The notes under the pieces were generated by a model. It was not told where the DNA came from, made no database searches, and worked only from the letters and a program-made list of their open reading frames with translations. The position numbers and the translations under genes are program-made. From the NCBI RefSeq assembly GCF_902506505.1, contig NZ_LR733406.1:2340825-2404824 (forward strand): a stretch of 64,000 bases of DNA, in the 5' to 3' direction. Numbering within the stretch: position 1 is the stretch's first letter; each line of letters begins with the position of its first letter. Positions 27,244 to 36,708 of the stretch are shown piece by piece. This stretch comes from Pseudomonas sp. 8AS. GTDB lineage: Bacteria > Pseudomonadota > Gammaproteobacteria > Pseudomonadales > Pseudomonadaceae.

Positions 27244-27882
27244 TCAATCGTCAGAGGTCTTCGCCTTGTATTCGCACAGGTCCTCGATGCGGCAACTGCC
27301 ACAGCGCGGCTTGCGCGCCTGGCAAACGTAGCGGCCGTGCAGAATCAGCCAGTGGTGCGAATCGAGGAGGAATTCCGTGGGCACGAACTTGAGCAGCTTC
27401 TTTTCCACTTCCAGCACGGTCTTGCCCGGGGCGATTCCGGTGCGGTTGCTGACGCGGAAGATGTGCGTGTCCACGGCCATGGTCAGCTGGCGGAAGGCGG
27501 TGTTGAGCACCACGTTGGCGGTCTTGCGGCCGACTCCGGGCAGGGCTTCGAGGTCTTCACGGTTATCCGGTACCTGGCTGTTGTGCTTTTCCACCAGGAT
27601 GCGGCAGGTCTCGATGACGTTCTTCGCCTTGCTCGGGTACAGGCCGATGGTCTTGATGTACTCGCACAGGCCGTCATAGCCCAGGGCGTAGATGGCTTCC
27701 GGGGTATTGGCCACCGGATAGAGCCTGGCCGTGGCCTTGTTCACCCCGACGTCGGTGGCCTGGGCGGAGAGAATCACCGCAATCAGCAGCTCGAAGGGCG
27801 TGCTGTAGGCCAGCTCGGTCTTCGGCTCGGGGTTGTCCTCGTGCAGCCGGCGGAAGATCTCGTAGCGCTTGGCCGCGTTCAC
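27244..27882 (-). CDS. nth: endonuclease III
   Basis: 212-residue bifunctional DNA glycosylase/AP lyase for oxidised pyrimidines. Helix-hairpin-helix [12 protein letters not shown] with the catalytic Lys, catalytic Asp in AVDTHIFRV, and C-terminal [4Fe-4S] cysteines C-x6-C-x2-C-x5-C ([17 protein letters not shown]). The GTG start overlaps the rsxE stop by 4 bases (GTGA), which fixes it and gives the standard length. Last gene of the rsx operon as in other gammaproteobacteria. Confidence 0.96.
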   Translation of the reverse strand: MNAAKRYEIFRRLHEDNPEPKTELAYSTPFELLIAVILSAQATDVGVNKATARLYPVANTPEAIYALGYDGLCEYIKTIGLYPSKAKNVIETCRILVEKHNSQVPDNREDLEALPGVGRKTANVVLNTAFRQLTMAVDTHIFRVSNRTGIAPGKTVLEVEKKLLKFVPTEFLLDSHHWLILHGRYVCQARKPRCGSCRIEDLCEYKAKTSDD

Positions 27883-28589
27883 TCGATCACCCCAGTGACC
27901 CGTACGCGGCGGCTGGCGGCGGGCGCCGCTTCCGGCTGAGCAGCCTTGGCACGCTCGGCGACCACGGCATCGATGCGGTTCTTCAGGGCGATCAGCAGGC
28001 CGAGGACGAGGAACGCACCCGGCGGCAGGATGGCCAGCAGGAAGCCCTGGTAGTCGGGGAACAGCACCAGCTGCCAGTTGGCGGCCAGCGGGCCGAACAG
28101 CAGGTGCATGTTGGCCAGCAGCGCGCCGGTGCCGAGCAGTTCGCGCACCGCGCCGATGGCCAGCAGCACCAGGCCAAAGCCGGTGCCCATCATCAGGCCG
28201 TCGAAGCTGGCGTGGGCCACGCTGTTCTTCGCCGCAAAGGCTTCGGCGCGGCCGAGGATGATGCAGTTGGTGGTGATCAGCGGGATGAAGATGCCGAGGA
28301 TCTGGTACAGCTCGTAGGTGAAGGCCTGCATCAGCAGTTCGATGCAGGTGGTCAGCGCGGCGATGATCATGACGAAGGCCGGCAGGCGCACGGCGTCGGT
28401 GACCTGGCGGCGGATCAGGGCCACCGCAGCGTTCGAGCAGGCCAGCACCAGGGCAGTGGCGATGGCCATGCCGAGGGCGTTGACCACCGAGTTGCTGACC
28501 CCCAGCAGCGGGCACAGGCCGAGCAGCTGAACCAGGCCCGGGTTGTTCTTCCACAGGCCGTTGACGGCGATTTCGCGGTAACTAGCCAT
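27879..28589 (-). CDS. rsxE: Rnf/Rsx electron transport complex subunit E
   Basis: 236-residue integral membrane subunit of the Rnf complex, which couples ferredoxin/NADH electron transfer to ion movement and in Proteobacteria helps keep SoxR reduced. Six hydrophobic helices; conserved [20 protein letters not shown] with the redox cysteine, and [20 protein letters not shown] with the second one. It overlaps rsxG by 8 bases. Homologous to rsxA over the membrane core. The charged C-terminal tail ([20 protein letters not shown]) is longer than usual. Confidence 0.95.
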   Translation of the reverse strand: MASYREIAVNGLWKNNPGLVQLLGLCPLLGVSNSVVNALGMAIATALVLACSNAAVALIRRQVTDAVRLPAFVMIIAALTTCIELLMQAFTYELYQILGIFIPLITTNCIILGRAEAFAAKNSVAHASFDGLMMGTGFGLVLLAIGAVRELLGTGALLANMHLLFGPLAANWQLVLFPDYQGFLLAILPPGAFLVLGLLIALKNRIDAVVAERAKAAQPEAAPAASRRVRVTGVIE

Positions 28590-29223
28590 TGTCGCTCTCC
28601 ACGGGTGCCAGCAGTTCGTCCCGATGCTTGTCGAAGTATTGCAGCGCCTTGTGCACCGCCTTGACCACCGCGCGCGGGGTGATGGTGGCGCCGGCGAACT
28701 GGTCGAACTGGCCGCCGTCCTTCTTCACCGCCCAGCCGGCGGTATCCGGCGATTGCAGCGACAGGCCGACGAAGCTGTTGATCCACGGGCTCTTGGCCAG
28801 CTCGATCTTGTCGCCCAGGCCGGGGGTTTCCTTGTGCCCGACCACGCGCACGCCCGCCAGGCGGCCATCGGCATGGATGCCCACCAACAGGAAGATGCTG
28901 CCGCTGTAGCCATCCGGCGCGGTGGCCTGGAGGATCACTGCCGCCGGTTCGCCCTGGAGCGTGGCCAGGTAGGCGGGACTGGGCGTCTTGTTGCCGAGCA
29001 GCGGGTCGAATACCTGGCGTGGGTGGTCCAGCAGGTGGTTGTCGTAGCTGCCGGCGGGGAGGATCTGCGCCAGCGCCTGGGCCTTGGCTTCGCGCTCGGC
29101 AGCGGCGATGCGCGTGGCGGTGCCTTGCTGGGTGATGGCCACCACGCCGACGGTGACCACGGCGAACAGGCCGAGAACCAGGCTGTTCTTCAGCATCGAG
29201 CGGGAAATTTCCGGCAGGGCCAT
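28582..29223 (-). CDS. rsxG: Rnf/Rsx complex subunit G (FMN-binding)
   Basis: 213 residues with one N-terminal membrane helix ([16 protein letters not shown]) and a periplasmic FMN-binding domain. The covalent FMN threonine is in the SGATI-like segment [33 protein letters not shown] is conserved in RnfG/NqrC. Starts one base after the rsxD stop region. Confidence 0.94.
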   Translation of the reverse strand: MALPEISRSMLKNSLVLGLFAVVTVGVVAITQQGTATRIAAAEREAKAQALAQILPAGSYDNHLLDHPRQVFDPLLGNKTPSPAYLATLQGEPAAVILQATAPDGYSGSIFLLVGIHADGRLAGVRVVGHKETPGLGDKIELAKSPWINSFVGLSLQSPDTAGWAVKKDGGQFDQFAGATITPRAVVKAVHKALQYFDKHRDELLAPVESDNG

Positions 29224-29224
29224 G

Positions 29225-30256
29225 TCATTCCCCCAGTTTGAAGCCGCGCTCCGGCTTGCGATGGCCGTAGGTGCGCGGGCGGGTGTAGTAGTCGATGGTC
29301 GGGGCGCACAGGTTCATCAGCAGCACGGCGAAGGCCACGCCATCCGGGTAGCCGCCCCAGGTGCGGATGATATAGACCAGCACACCGACGCCTGCGCCGA
29401 AGAGGATTCGCCCCAGGTTGCTGGTGGCGCCGGACACCGGGTCGGTGACGATGAAGAAGGCGCCGAGCATGGTCGCGCCGGTAAGCAGGTGGAACAGCGG
29501 CGAGCCGTTGGAGTCCGAGCCGGAACCGTTCCAGCACAGCAGGCTGATGATGAATAGTGCACCGAGCATGCCCAGCGGCGCATGCCAGCTGATCACCTTT
29601 TTGTAGATGAGGAACAGGCCGCCGAGCAGGAAGGCCAGGTTGACCCATTCCACCGCCTTGCCGCCGAACTCGCCGAAGGCCGGGTTCTGCGCCCACAGCT
29701 CGTCCATGGTCAGGCTCTTGTTGACTTTCAGGCTGTCCAGGGCGGTGGCCTGGCTCCAGCCGTCGGGCAGGGCGGCGAGGCCGAAGATCTGCTGGATGCC
29801 GTCCCAGGCGCCGACTGTGTGCGGCTTGGGCCAGCTGGTCATCTCGATCGGGAAGGAAATCAGCACCACCACGTAGCCGACCATCGCCGGGTTGAACGGG
29901 TTTTGCCCGAGGCCGCCATACAGCTGCTTGCCGAACACGATGGCGAAGCCGACCGCGACCAGGGTCAGCCACCAGGGCGCGTAGGGCGGCAGGGCCAGGG
30001 CCAGCAGCACGGCGGTGACCAGGGCGCTGCCATCCTTGAGGAAGAAGGCGATCGGGCGCTGGCGCGCGCCAAGGATCGCCGCTTCCACGGCCAGGGCGAC
30101 GACGCCGGCCCAGACCAGGTTGACCAGGGTGCCGATGCCGAACAGCCAGGTCAGGGCCAGGGCGCCAGGCGCGCAGGCGGCGGCTACCAGCAGCATGACG
30201 CGCTGGGTGCGATTGCTGCCCTTGGCGTGGGGCGAGGTGATGCGGGGCAGGGCCAT
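29225..30256 (-). CDS. rsxD: Rnf/Rsx complex subunit D
   Basis: 343-residue integral membrane subunit with about nine helices; carries covalently bound FMN in RnfD/NqrB at a Thr within the TGATM-type motif, here [20 protein letters not shown]. The N-terminal [20 protein letters not shown] is typical. Start ATG 14 bases after the rsxC stop. Confidence 0.94.
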   Translation of the reverse strand: MALPRITSPHAKGSNRTQRVMLLVAAACAPGALALTWLFGIGTLVNLVWAGVVALAVEAAILGARQRPIAFFLKDGSALVTAVLLALALPPYAPWWLTLVAVGFAIVFGKQLYGGLGQNPFNPAMVGYVVVLISFPIEMTSWPKPHTVGAWDGIQQIFGLAALPDGWSQATALDSLKVNKSLTMDELWAQNPAFGEFGGKAVEWVNLAFLLGGLFLIYKKVISWHAPLGMLGALFIISLLCWNGSGSDSNGSPLFHLLTGATMLGAFFIVTDPVSGATSNLGRILFGAGVGVLVYIIRTWGGYPDGVAFAVLLMNLCAPTIDYYTRPRTYGHRKPERGFKLGE

Positions 30257-30270
30257 GCGGTCTCCGGGGG

Positions 30271-32736
30271 TCAGCCTTGATGGGCGGCCAGGGCTTGTTC
30301 GGCAGCGGCCAGACGAGCTCGGGCGATATCCAGCGCCTCGCTGGCGGCCTGCTCATCGCGTTCCAGCTTGCGCAGGTCGGCGCGAGCGAAGGCGAGTTCG
30401 GTTTTCAGGGCACGCAAGGCTTCATCCACCGGGCCCTTGTCGGTACGTACCAGCTCGGGGGCTGGTTTGTTCGAGGCCCCCTCGGCGGCATGCAGGGCCT
30501 GTTCGGCGGCGGCCAGGGCCGCGCGCAGGGGTGCCAGCTCGGCTTCGCCGGCTGCGGCCTTTTCCGCCTTTTTCAGTTCGGCGCGTTTCATCGCCAGTTC
30601 GATCTTGGCTTTTTTCAGGGCTTCGTCGCCGGCCGGCTTGGCGGCGGCAGCCGGCGCTGCGCTCTGCAGGCTTTCCAGGGCTTGCTCGGCGGCGGCCAGC
30701 TGCTGGCGGGTCTGTGCCAGCTCGGTCTGCTGCTCGGCAGTCGGGCTTTCCAGCTTCTCCAGTTTGCGCAGCTGGGCCTTGAGCATGGCGGCTTCGATCT
30801 TGGCCTTCTTCAGCGCCTCGTCGCCGGCCGGTTTGGCGGCGGCAGCCGGCGCTGCGCTCTGCAGGCTTTCCAGGGTCCGCTCGGCGGCGGCCAACTGCTG
30901 GCGGGCCTGTGCCAGCTCGCTCTGCTGCTCGGCAGTCGGTTTTTCCAGCTTCTCCAGCTTGCGCAGCTGGGCCTTGAGCATGGCGGCTTCGATCTTGGCT
31001 TTTTTCAGGGCTTCGTCAGCCGGTGGCGTGGCGGTCACTGGCGGGGCGCTGGCCTGGACGGCTTCCAGGGTTTTCTGCGCGGCATCGGCGGCGGCACGCA
31101 GGCTGCTGACCTGGGCCTGCAGTTCTGGAGTGTCGTGGCTGGCCAGCTGCTTCTCGGCCTTCTTCAGGGCGACCTGGGCCATGCTGGCTTCGATTTTCAG
31201 GCGCTTGAGCTGGTCGTCGGCGGCAGGTGCGGCGGCAGCCGGCGCCGCGCTGGCGGCTTCGGCTTGGGCCGCCTTGGCCTTGGCGGCGCGCTCGGCACGG
31301 GCCAGGCGCTCGGCTTCCTTGCGTTCTTCCTCGCGGCGCAGGCGCTCTTGGCGCAGCTCGAAGCGTTGCTTGGAGTGCTCGGCTTTCTGTTGCTTCTGTT
31401 CCAGGTCGCGGATCTCGGCCTTGGCGGCGCGGTAGTACTGCACCAGCGGGATGCTCGACGGGCAGACATAGGCGCAGGCGCCGCACTCGATGCAGTCGAA
31501 CAGGTTGTGCGCCTTGAGCTGTTCGTGCTGCTGGCCGAGGGCGAAGAAGTGCAGCTGTTGCGGCAGCAGGCTGGCCGGGCAGGCTTCGGCGCACTCGCCA
31601 CAGCGGATGCAGGGCATGGCCGGCGGCGGGGCAGGCAGCTCTGCAGCAGTCGATGCCAGCAGGCAGTTACTGGTCTTGATCAGCGGCACGCCGAGGTCGG
31701 GCAGGCTGAAACCCATCATCGGCCCGCCCATCACCAGGCGATTGAGCTTGGCCGTGTCCAGCCCGGCGAAGTCGAGCAGCTCGCCCACGGGTGTGCCGAT
31801 CAGTGCTTCGACGTTGCCGGGGCGGCTCAGGGCTTCGCCGGTCAGGGTGGTGATGCGCGAGATCAGTGGCTTGCCCAGCACGATGGCGTCATGGATGGCC
31901 ACGCAGGTGCCGACGTTCTGGCAGAGCATGCCGATATCGGCCGGCAGGCCGCCGCTGGGTACTTCCACGCCGGTGAGGATCTGGATCAGCTGCTTCTCGC
32001 CACCGGACGGGTACTTGGTGGGGAACACCTTGAGGGTATAGCTGCGCTCTACCAGGGCGGCGCGCATGGCGGCGATGGCCTCGGGCTTGTTGTCCTCGAT
32101 GCCGATCAGCACCTGCTCCGGCTGGATCAGCTGCACCAGGATGTCGATGCCGGAGATCAGCTCGGCGGCGCGTTCGCGCATCAGCATATCGTCGGCGGTG
32201 ATGTACGGCTCGCACTCGGTACCGTTGATGATCAGCGTATGGATCTTCTGCGTCGGCCGCGCGGTGAGCTTGACCGCCGTGGGGAAACCGGCACCACCCA
32301 GGCCGTTGATGCCGGCCTGGCGGATCTTCTCCAGCAGCTCGGCGGCCTCCATGTGCCGATAGTCCGGGCACGGCTGCAGGTCGGTCCACTGCTCCAGGCC
32401 GTCGCTGTCGATGACGATGGCGGGTGCCGGCATACCGGACACATGGGGGTAGGGCTGCGGGCCGATAAAGCTGATGGTGCCGGAGGTCGGTGCGTGCACG
32501 GGCGCGCTGACGAAGCCGTTGGCCTCGGCAATCTTCTGGCCCTTGCGCACATAGTCGCCCACCGCCACGCAAGGCTCGGCGGCGGCGCCGATATGCTGGC
32601 CCAGCGGCAGGATCAGGCGCTTGGGCAGCGGCGCCGGCTGGATCGGCGTGCGGTTGGAGAGGGTCTTCTGCTCCGCCGGGTGGATGCCGCCGGGGATGTC
32701 CCAGATCTGCTGGGCGTGGTCGATCAACGCGGTCAT
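30271..32736 (-). CDS. rsxC: Rnf/Rsx complex subunit C with extended C-terminus
   Basis: 821 residues. The N-terminal RnfC barrel and NADH/FMN-binding (Complex1_51K-like) region run to about residue 360 ([31 protein letters not shown]). Two [4Fe-4S] motifs follow: [17 protein letters not shown] and [17 protein letters not shown]. From about residue 440 a charged, Ala/Lys/Glu-rich helical extension fills the rest and includes two near-identical 65-residue repeats. The extension is typical of Proteobacterial RsxC but variable in length. The ATG of [10 protein letters not shown] overlaps the rsxB stop by 4 bases. Confidence 0.94.
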   Translation of the reverse strand: MTALIDHAQQIWDIPGGIHPAEQKTLSNRTPIQPAPLPKRLILPLGQHIGAAAEPCVAVGDYVRKGQKIAEANGFVSAPVHAPTSGTISFIGPQPYPHVSGMPAPAIVIDSDGLEQWTDLQPCPDYRHMEAAELLEKIRQAGINGLGGAGFPTAVKLTARPTQKIHTLIINGTECEPYITADDMLMRERAAELISGIDILVQLIQPEQVLIGIEDNKPEAIAAMRAALVERSYTLKVFPTKYPSGGEKQLIQILTGVEVPSGGLPADIGMLCQNVGTCVAIHDAIVLGKPLISRITTLTGEALSRPGNVEALIGTPVGELLDFAGLDTAKLNRLVMGGPMMGFSLPDLGVPLIKTSNCLLASTAAELPAPPPAMPCIRCGECAEACPASLLPQQLHFFALGQQHEQLKAHNLFDCIECGACAYVCPSSIPLVQYYRAAKAEIRDLEQKQQKAEHSKQRFELRQERLRREEERKEAERLARAERAAKAKAAQAEAASAAPAAAAPAADDQLKRLKIEASMAQVALKKAEKQLASHDTPELQAQVSSLRAAADAAQKTLEAVQASAPPVTATPPADEALKKAKIEAAMLKAQLRKLEKLEKPTAEQQSELAQARQQLAAAERTLESLQSAAPAAAAKPAGDEALKKAKIEAAMLKAQLRKLEKLESPTAEQQTELAQTRQQLAAAEQALESLQSAAPAAAAKPAGDEALKKAKIELAMKRAELKKAEKAAAGEAELAPLRAALAAAEQALHAAEGASNKPAPELVRTDKGPVDEALRALKTELAFARADLRKLERDEQAASEALDIARARLAAAEQALAAHQG
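30600..31020 (-). repeat. in-frame 195-bp tandem repeat in rsxC
   Basis: Two copies of a 65-codon unit beginning [20 protein letters not shown] and ending [15 protein letters not shown], followed by a third diverged unit ([20 protein letters not shown]). Period 195 bases, frame kept, so copy number may change without breaking the gene. Confidence 0.85.
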
Positions 32737-33308
32737 GCGGCCTGCTCCCGGTCGCTGGCGATCAATTGGCCGGGGGCCAGCGGCAGCTGCCATTTCCAGG
32801 TCTGCACGGTGCTGTCGAGCGGGATCATGTCGATGCAGTCGACCGGGCAGGGCTCGACGCACAGGTCGCAGCCGGTGCATTCGCTGACGATCACCGTGTG
32901 CATCTGCTTGGCGGCGCCGACGATGGCATCCACCGGGCAGGCCTGGATGCACTTGGTGCAACCGATGCACTCGGCTTCGCGGATATAGGCGACCATCTGC
33001 GGCTTCTCGCCTTCGACGGCGTCCAACGGCTCGGGCTCGACATCCAGCAGGTCGGCCAAGGCCTGGATAGTCGCCTCGCCGCCGGGTGGGCACTTGTTGA
33101 TCTTGTCGCCACCGGCTATTGCCTCGGCGTATGGCTTGCAGCCGGGGTAGCCGCACTGGCCGCACTGGGTCTGCGGGAGCAGGGCGTTGATCTGCTCGGC
33201 GATCGGATCGCCTTCGACCCGGAAACGTACCGCTGCGTAACCGAGGATGGCGCCGGCCAGTAGGCACAGGGCGAGGAGGGCGAGGACGGCAATCAGTACC
33301 AGGCTCAT
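32733..33308 (-). CDS. rsxB: Rnf/Rsx complex subunit B (ferredoxin-like)
   Basis: 191 residues: one N-terminal membrane helix ([20 protein letters not shown]), a 4Fe-4S domain ([20 protein letters not shown]) and two ferredoxin clusters ([30 protein letters not shown]). Electron entry subunit of Rnf. Overlaps both neighbours by 4 bases. Confidence 0.96.
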   Translation of the reverse strand: MSLVLIAVLALLALCLLAGAILGYAAVRFRVEGDPIAEQINALLPQTQCGQCGYPGCKPYAEAIAGGDKINKCPPGGEATIQALADLLDVEPEPLDAVEGEKPQMVAYIREAECIGCTKCIQACPVDAIVGAAKQMHTVIVSECTGCDLCVEPCPVDCIDMIPLDSTVQTWKWQLPLAPGQLIASDREQAA

Positions 33309-33889
33309 AGCTTGATCAGCCCGGCAAAGCCCATGAACGCCAGCGACATCAGCCCGGCGGTGATCAGGCCGATGGCCGCGCCCTGGAAGGACTGCGGCAC
33401 ATCGGCGATGGCGATGCGCTCACGCATGGCGGCGAACAGCACCAGCACCAGGGAAAACCCCAGGCCGGCGGCAAAACCGTTGGCGGTGGCGGTAATAAAG
33501 GTGAACTCGGCCTTGTTGGCGTTGAGCAGGGCCACGCCGAGGACGATGCAGTTGGTGGTGATCAGCGGCAGGAAGATGCCCAGCACGCGGTAGAGCAGGG
33601 GGCTGGTCTTGTTCACCACCATCTCGGTGAACTGCACCACCACGGCAATCACCAGAATGAAGCTGATGGTGCGCAAGAACTCCAGGCCCAGCGGTTGCAG
33701 CACGTATTCCTGCACCAGATAGCTGCACATGGCGGCCAGGGTGAGGACGAAGGTGGTGGCCAGCGACAGGCCGATGGCGGTCTCGATCTTCTTCGACACG
33801 CCCATGAACGGACACAGGCCGAGGAACTGCACCAGCACGAAGTTGTTGACCAGGATGGCACTGACCATGATCAAGGCGAGTTCGGTCAT
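33305..33889 (-). CDS. rsxA: Rnf/Rsx complex subunit A
   Basis: 194-residue membrane subunit with six helices, conserved [20 protein letters not shown] and [20 protein letters not shown] (cysteines bind the in-membrane cluster). First gene of the operon rsxABCDGE-nth; starts at the ATG of [11 protein letters not shown] promoter is visible 45 bases upstream. Confidence 0.96.
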   Translation of the reverse strand: MTELALIMVSAILVNNFVLVQFLGLCPFMGVSKKIETAIGLSLATTFVLTLAAMCSYLVQEYVLQPLGLEFLRTISFILVIAVVVQFTEMVVNKTSPLLYRVLGIFLPLITTNCIVLGVALLNANKAEFTFITATANGFAAGLGFSLVLVLFAAMRERIAIADVPQSFQGAAIGLITAGLMSLAFMGFAGLIKL

Positions 33890-33933
33890 CGGGTTACCGT
33901 TGTGGACAGAAAGGCCGGAGGAAAAGGGCGCTT

Positions 33934-33962
33934 ATTATCGGGAAGAGCCTCTGCGCCTGCAA
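33934..33962 (-). promoter_or_regulatory. candidate sigma-70 promoter of the rsx operon
   Basis: On the minus strand TTGCAG and GATAAT are separated by 17 bases; the start would fall about 35-40 bases before rsxA. No SoxR or other operator is recognisable. Confidence 0.6.
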
Positions 33963-34165
33963 TGCGCGGCGAGAACTACCGCTCAGGCGTGAAAAATGTC
34001 CGCTCCTCTAATTAGTGCACCATTTGTCTGCGTGTTAATGTGCAGCCCCGGTTGATATAACTAAGCTCGAACTCAACGGAATGCCGAGCTGTACAAAAAA
34101 ACACCGCCAAGGAAGGTCTCCAGCTAATGCGCTTGCGCATTTGAAGTTCGCAGGAGTGACCTACA
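33963..34165. other. leader of the minor-pilin operon
   Basis: About 200 bases with no gene. GTTGATATAACTAAG at about 34052 contains a -10-like TATAAC, with TGTTAA 17 bases upstream as a weak -35. Downstream AAGGAAGG and a CGCTTGCGC palindrome precede the pilE-type start. No AlgR or sigma-54 element is convincing. Confidence 0.4.
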
Positions 34166-34573
34166 TTGCAAGCACAGCAGTCGCGCGGCTTTACCCTGAT
34201 CGAGTTGGTGACGGTTGTCGCCATCATCGGCATCCTGGCAGCCATCGCCATTCCCAGTTACCAGCAGTACATCCTGCGCAGCAACCGGGCCGCGGCCCAG
34301 GCACAAATGATGGACCTGGCCAACCGGCAGCAGCAGTTCCTCCTGGCCAACCGCGCTTATGCCAGCAAGACCGACATCGAAAGTTCCGGTTACTCGTTGT
34401 CGAGCGATCTGGCCGCCCGTTATGACTACAGCATCACGGTGGACAACAATGCCGCCGACGGTACGCCCGCGCCGGCCTTCACCATCACCTTCGCCGCCAA
34501 GGGTGCACAGACCAGCGACGGTGACTTGACCCTGAACAACCAGGGCGACAAGACCCCGGCAGGCAAGTGGTGA
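34166..34573 (+). CDS. pilE: PilE-type minor pilin
   Basis: 135-residue type IV prepilin. Leader MQAQQSRG is cleaved before F9, and mature Glu5 is E13 ([20 protein letters not shown]). The globular part ends in the PilE-like [14 protein letters not shown]; a Cys pair typical of PilE C-termini is missing. TTG start with CAGGAG 8 bases upstream. First gene of the cluster, whereas in P. aeruginosa pilE is last. Function: minor pilin of the priming complex at the pilus tip. Confidence 0.85.
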   Translation: MQAQQSRGFTLIELVTVVAIIGILAAIAIPSYQQYILRSNRAAAQAQMMDLANRQQQFLLANRAYASKTDIESSGYSLSSDLAARYDYSITVDNNAADGTPAPAFTITFAAKGAQTSDGDLTLNNQGDKTPAGKW

Positions 34574-34579
34574 TCCGAC

Positions 34580-35125
34580 ATGGATACATTCTCTCTTCCT
34601 GATAGACAGAGCGGCCTTTCGCTCATCGAAGTACTTATCACCGTGCTGATCCTGATGGTCGGCCTGCTTGGCATGGCCGGCCTGCAATCGCGCTTGCAAC
34701 AGTCGGAAATGGAAGCTTACCAGCGCTCCCAGGCGCTGCTGCTGCTCAATGATATGGCCAATCGGCTGGCCGCCAACCGCAATACGGCCGCCACCTTCCT
34801 GACCGACGGTTCCAGCCTGGGCACAGGAATGACCTGTGCCACCGAGACGCAACGCGACCGCAAGGAATGGTGTGATGCGCTGCAAGGCGCCGGTGAAACC
34901 TCCTCGGGCAGCAAGGTCGGAGCGATGCTTGGTGGTCGCGGTTGCGTTGAGCTTCTGGAGGACGGCAGTTATCTCATCACCGTGGCCTGGCAGGGCCTGG
35001 TGCCGCTCAGTCCGCCGCCCGCCGGGGTGTCTTGTGGCGCCAATAGCTATGACTCGGGTGCCCAGTGCCAGGCGGATCGTTGCCGGCGGGTGGTGACCAC
35101 TGTAGTGCGGGTGGCCGATCTATGA
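34580..35125 (+). CDS. pilV: PilV-type minor pilin
   Basis: 181 residues. Prepilin leader ending QSG, cleaved before L13, with Glu5 at E17 (GLSLIEVLITVLILMVGLLG), typical of PilV/PilV-like pre-pilins. Several cysteines in the C-terminal half (CATETQRDRKEWCDAL; CGANSYDSGAQCQADRC). It overlaps pilW by 4 bases (ATGA). Part of the PilVWX-PilY1 tip complex. Confidence 0.9.
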   Translation: MDTFSLPDRQSGLSLIEVLITVLILMVGLLGMAGLQSRLQQSEMEAYQRSQALLLLNDMANRLAANRNTAATFLTDGSSLGTGMTCATETQRDRKEWCDALQGAGETSSGSKVGAMLGGRGCVELLEDGSYLITVAWQGLVPLSPPPAGVSCGANSYDSGAQCQADRCRRVVTTVVRVADL

Positions 35126-36216
35126 AGCACTCATTGACGATTTCCCCGTCGCATGGCGGTCGGCGGCAGGCCGGTCTGAGCCTGATCGAGCTGATGGTGG
35201 CGATGGCCATTGCCCTGCTCATGATGGGTGCCATCCTTCAACTGTTCCTCGACGTGACGCGCACCAATGACGATATGGAACGCACCAATGCGCAGATCGA
35301 GAGTGGCCGCTTCACTTTCCAGGCCATAGGCCAGGGTCTGCTACACGCTGGTTTCTGGGACGGCTACGTGCCGGAGTATGACGACTTGGCTTCCAAGGAT
35401 ATCCCCACTGGCTATCCCGCCAGCTTCCTTGCGCCGGACCCCTGCCTGGCCTATGCATCCTGGACGGCCCAGTACAGGGACAACCTGCTGCGCATGCCGG
35501 TGCAGAGCTTCGCCGCCGTACCGAGCGGCTGCACCGGGGTGATCCAGGATCACAAGGCCAACAGCGACATCTTGGTCGTCCGCCATGCCGATACGGCGGT
35601 GACGGCCACGCCGGATGGCAGCAAGGTCTACCTGCAGGTGTCCTACTGCAATACCGCCTCGACCTACGACTACGTGCTGGCGAAGGAGGGGTTCAGCATG
35701 ACCCGGCGCGACTGCAGCACCGCGGCGGCCACGCGCCGCTACGTGGCGAACATCTACTACCTGCGCAATGACAACACCCTGATGCGCGCCGAATACGTCG
35801 GCGGTGCTAGCGAGTGGAATGTGCAGCCGCTGGTCGATGGGGTCGAGGGGCTGGTCGTTGAGCTTGGCATCGATCACCTCAGCGATTCCGGTGCAGAGGT
35901 GAACTACGCCAGCGCCATTACCTGGGCCGACCCCTTGAACAAGGTGTCGCCAACCAATCGCGGCGATGGTGCGCCGGATGGCGGCTTCGTGCGTTGCCCG
36001 GCGGCCGGTTGTAGCGCCGACCAGTTGATCAACGTGGTGGCCGCCAAACTGCACGTCCTGGTGCGGGCCACCAAGCCCAGCCCGGGCTACACCGACAGCA
36101 AAACATACAATCTCGGTGCCGTCGCGCTAGGGCCGTTCAATGACAGCATCAAGCGTCATGCCTATACCACCGCGGTGCGCTTGAACAACGTCTCGGCGCG
36201 GAGGGAAACGCCATGA
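35122..36216 (+). CDS. pilW: PilW-type minor pilin
   Basis: 364 residues. Prepilin leader MKHSLTISPSHGGRRQAG, cleavage before L19, Glu5 at E23 (GLSLIELMVAMAIALLMMGA). A large globular domain follows (LHAGFWDGYVPEYDD; NNVSARRETP at the end), typical of PilW. The start is the ATG overlapping the pilV stop; earlier in-frame codons lie within pilV. It links PilV and PilX in the tip subcomplex. Confidence 0.9.
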   Translation: MKHSLTISPSHGGRRQAGLSLIELMVAMAIALLMMGAILQLFLDVTRTNDDMERTNAQIESGRFTFQAIGQGLLHAGFWDGYVPEYDDLASKDIPTGYPASFLAPDPCLAYASWTAQYRDNLLRMPVQSFAAVPSGCTGVIQDHKANSDILVVRHADTAVTATPDGSKVYLQVSYCNTASTYDYVLAKEGFSMTRRDCSTAAATRRYVANIYYLRNDNTLMRAEYVGGASEWNVQPLVDGVEGLVVELGIDHLSDSGAEVNYASAITWADPLNKVSPTNRGDGAPDGGFVRCPAAGCSADQLINVVAAKLHVLVRATKPSPGYTDSKTYNLGAVALGPFNDSIKRHAYTTAVRLNNVSARRETP

Positions 36217-36683
36217 AAATCAGGCAAGGCGGCGCAGCGCTGATTGTGGCGCTGATCATGTTGCTGTTGTTCACCCTGATCCTCTCCGGCTCCTTCGGCC
36301 TGAGCACTCTCAACCTCAAGGCCGTCGGCAACATGGAGGTGCGCGAGGGTGCTCTGGCTGCGGCCAACCGCACAATCGAGGATGTGCTCAGTACCGATTT
36401 CGTGGGTACTGGCAGCCAAAGCTTTCCGGTGGATATCAACAATGACGACACGCCCGACTACAACGTCGAGGTGCCGACACCCGTGTGCCTGCGGGTGGCC
36501 ATCGCGGATGCGGTAGACCCGAGCAGCCAGAAGCTCGGGGCCTTGTCGAGCGACACCTGGCACACCGTTTGGCAGCTGGAAGGCCGCGCGACCGATACGG
36601 CCGGTGAGACGCGAGTAACGGTGCGTTCGGGTGTGCGGGTGCTGTTGACTGACGCCGAAAAGAAAACTTACTGCGATGATTGA
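36213..36683 (+). CDS. pilX: PilX-type minor pilin
   Basis: 156 residues. Short leader MKIRQGG before a hydrophobic helix (AALIVALIMLLLFTLILSGS), then EVREGALAAANRTIEDVLST. The mature position-5 glutamate of other pilins is absent (Val), as is usual for PilX. A 4-base overlap with pilW; the stop is 25 bases before the pilY1 start. Confidence 0.88.
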   Translation: MKIRQGGAALIVALIMLLLFTLILSGSFGLSTLNLKAVGNMEVREGALAAANRTIEDVLSTDFVGTGSQSFPVDINNDDTPDYNVEVPTPVCLRVAIADAVDPSSQKLGALSSDTWHTVWQLEGRATDTAGETRVTVRSGVRVLLTDAEKKTYCDD

Positions 36684-36708
36684 TGGTTCGCTCGAGGAGT
36701 TCGACAAC

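Noticed and set aside
30600..31020. CRISPR-like array
   Set aside because: The 195-bp units are coding, in frame and tandem without unique spacers. No CRISPR repeats or cas genes occur anywhere in the window.
36676..36708. Earlier ATG for PilY1 overlapping pilX
   Set aside because: It would place 11 polar residues ahead of a clear signal peptide, and the later ATG has a better-placed GAGGAG.
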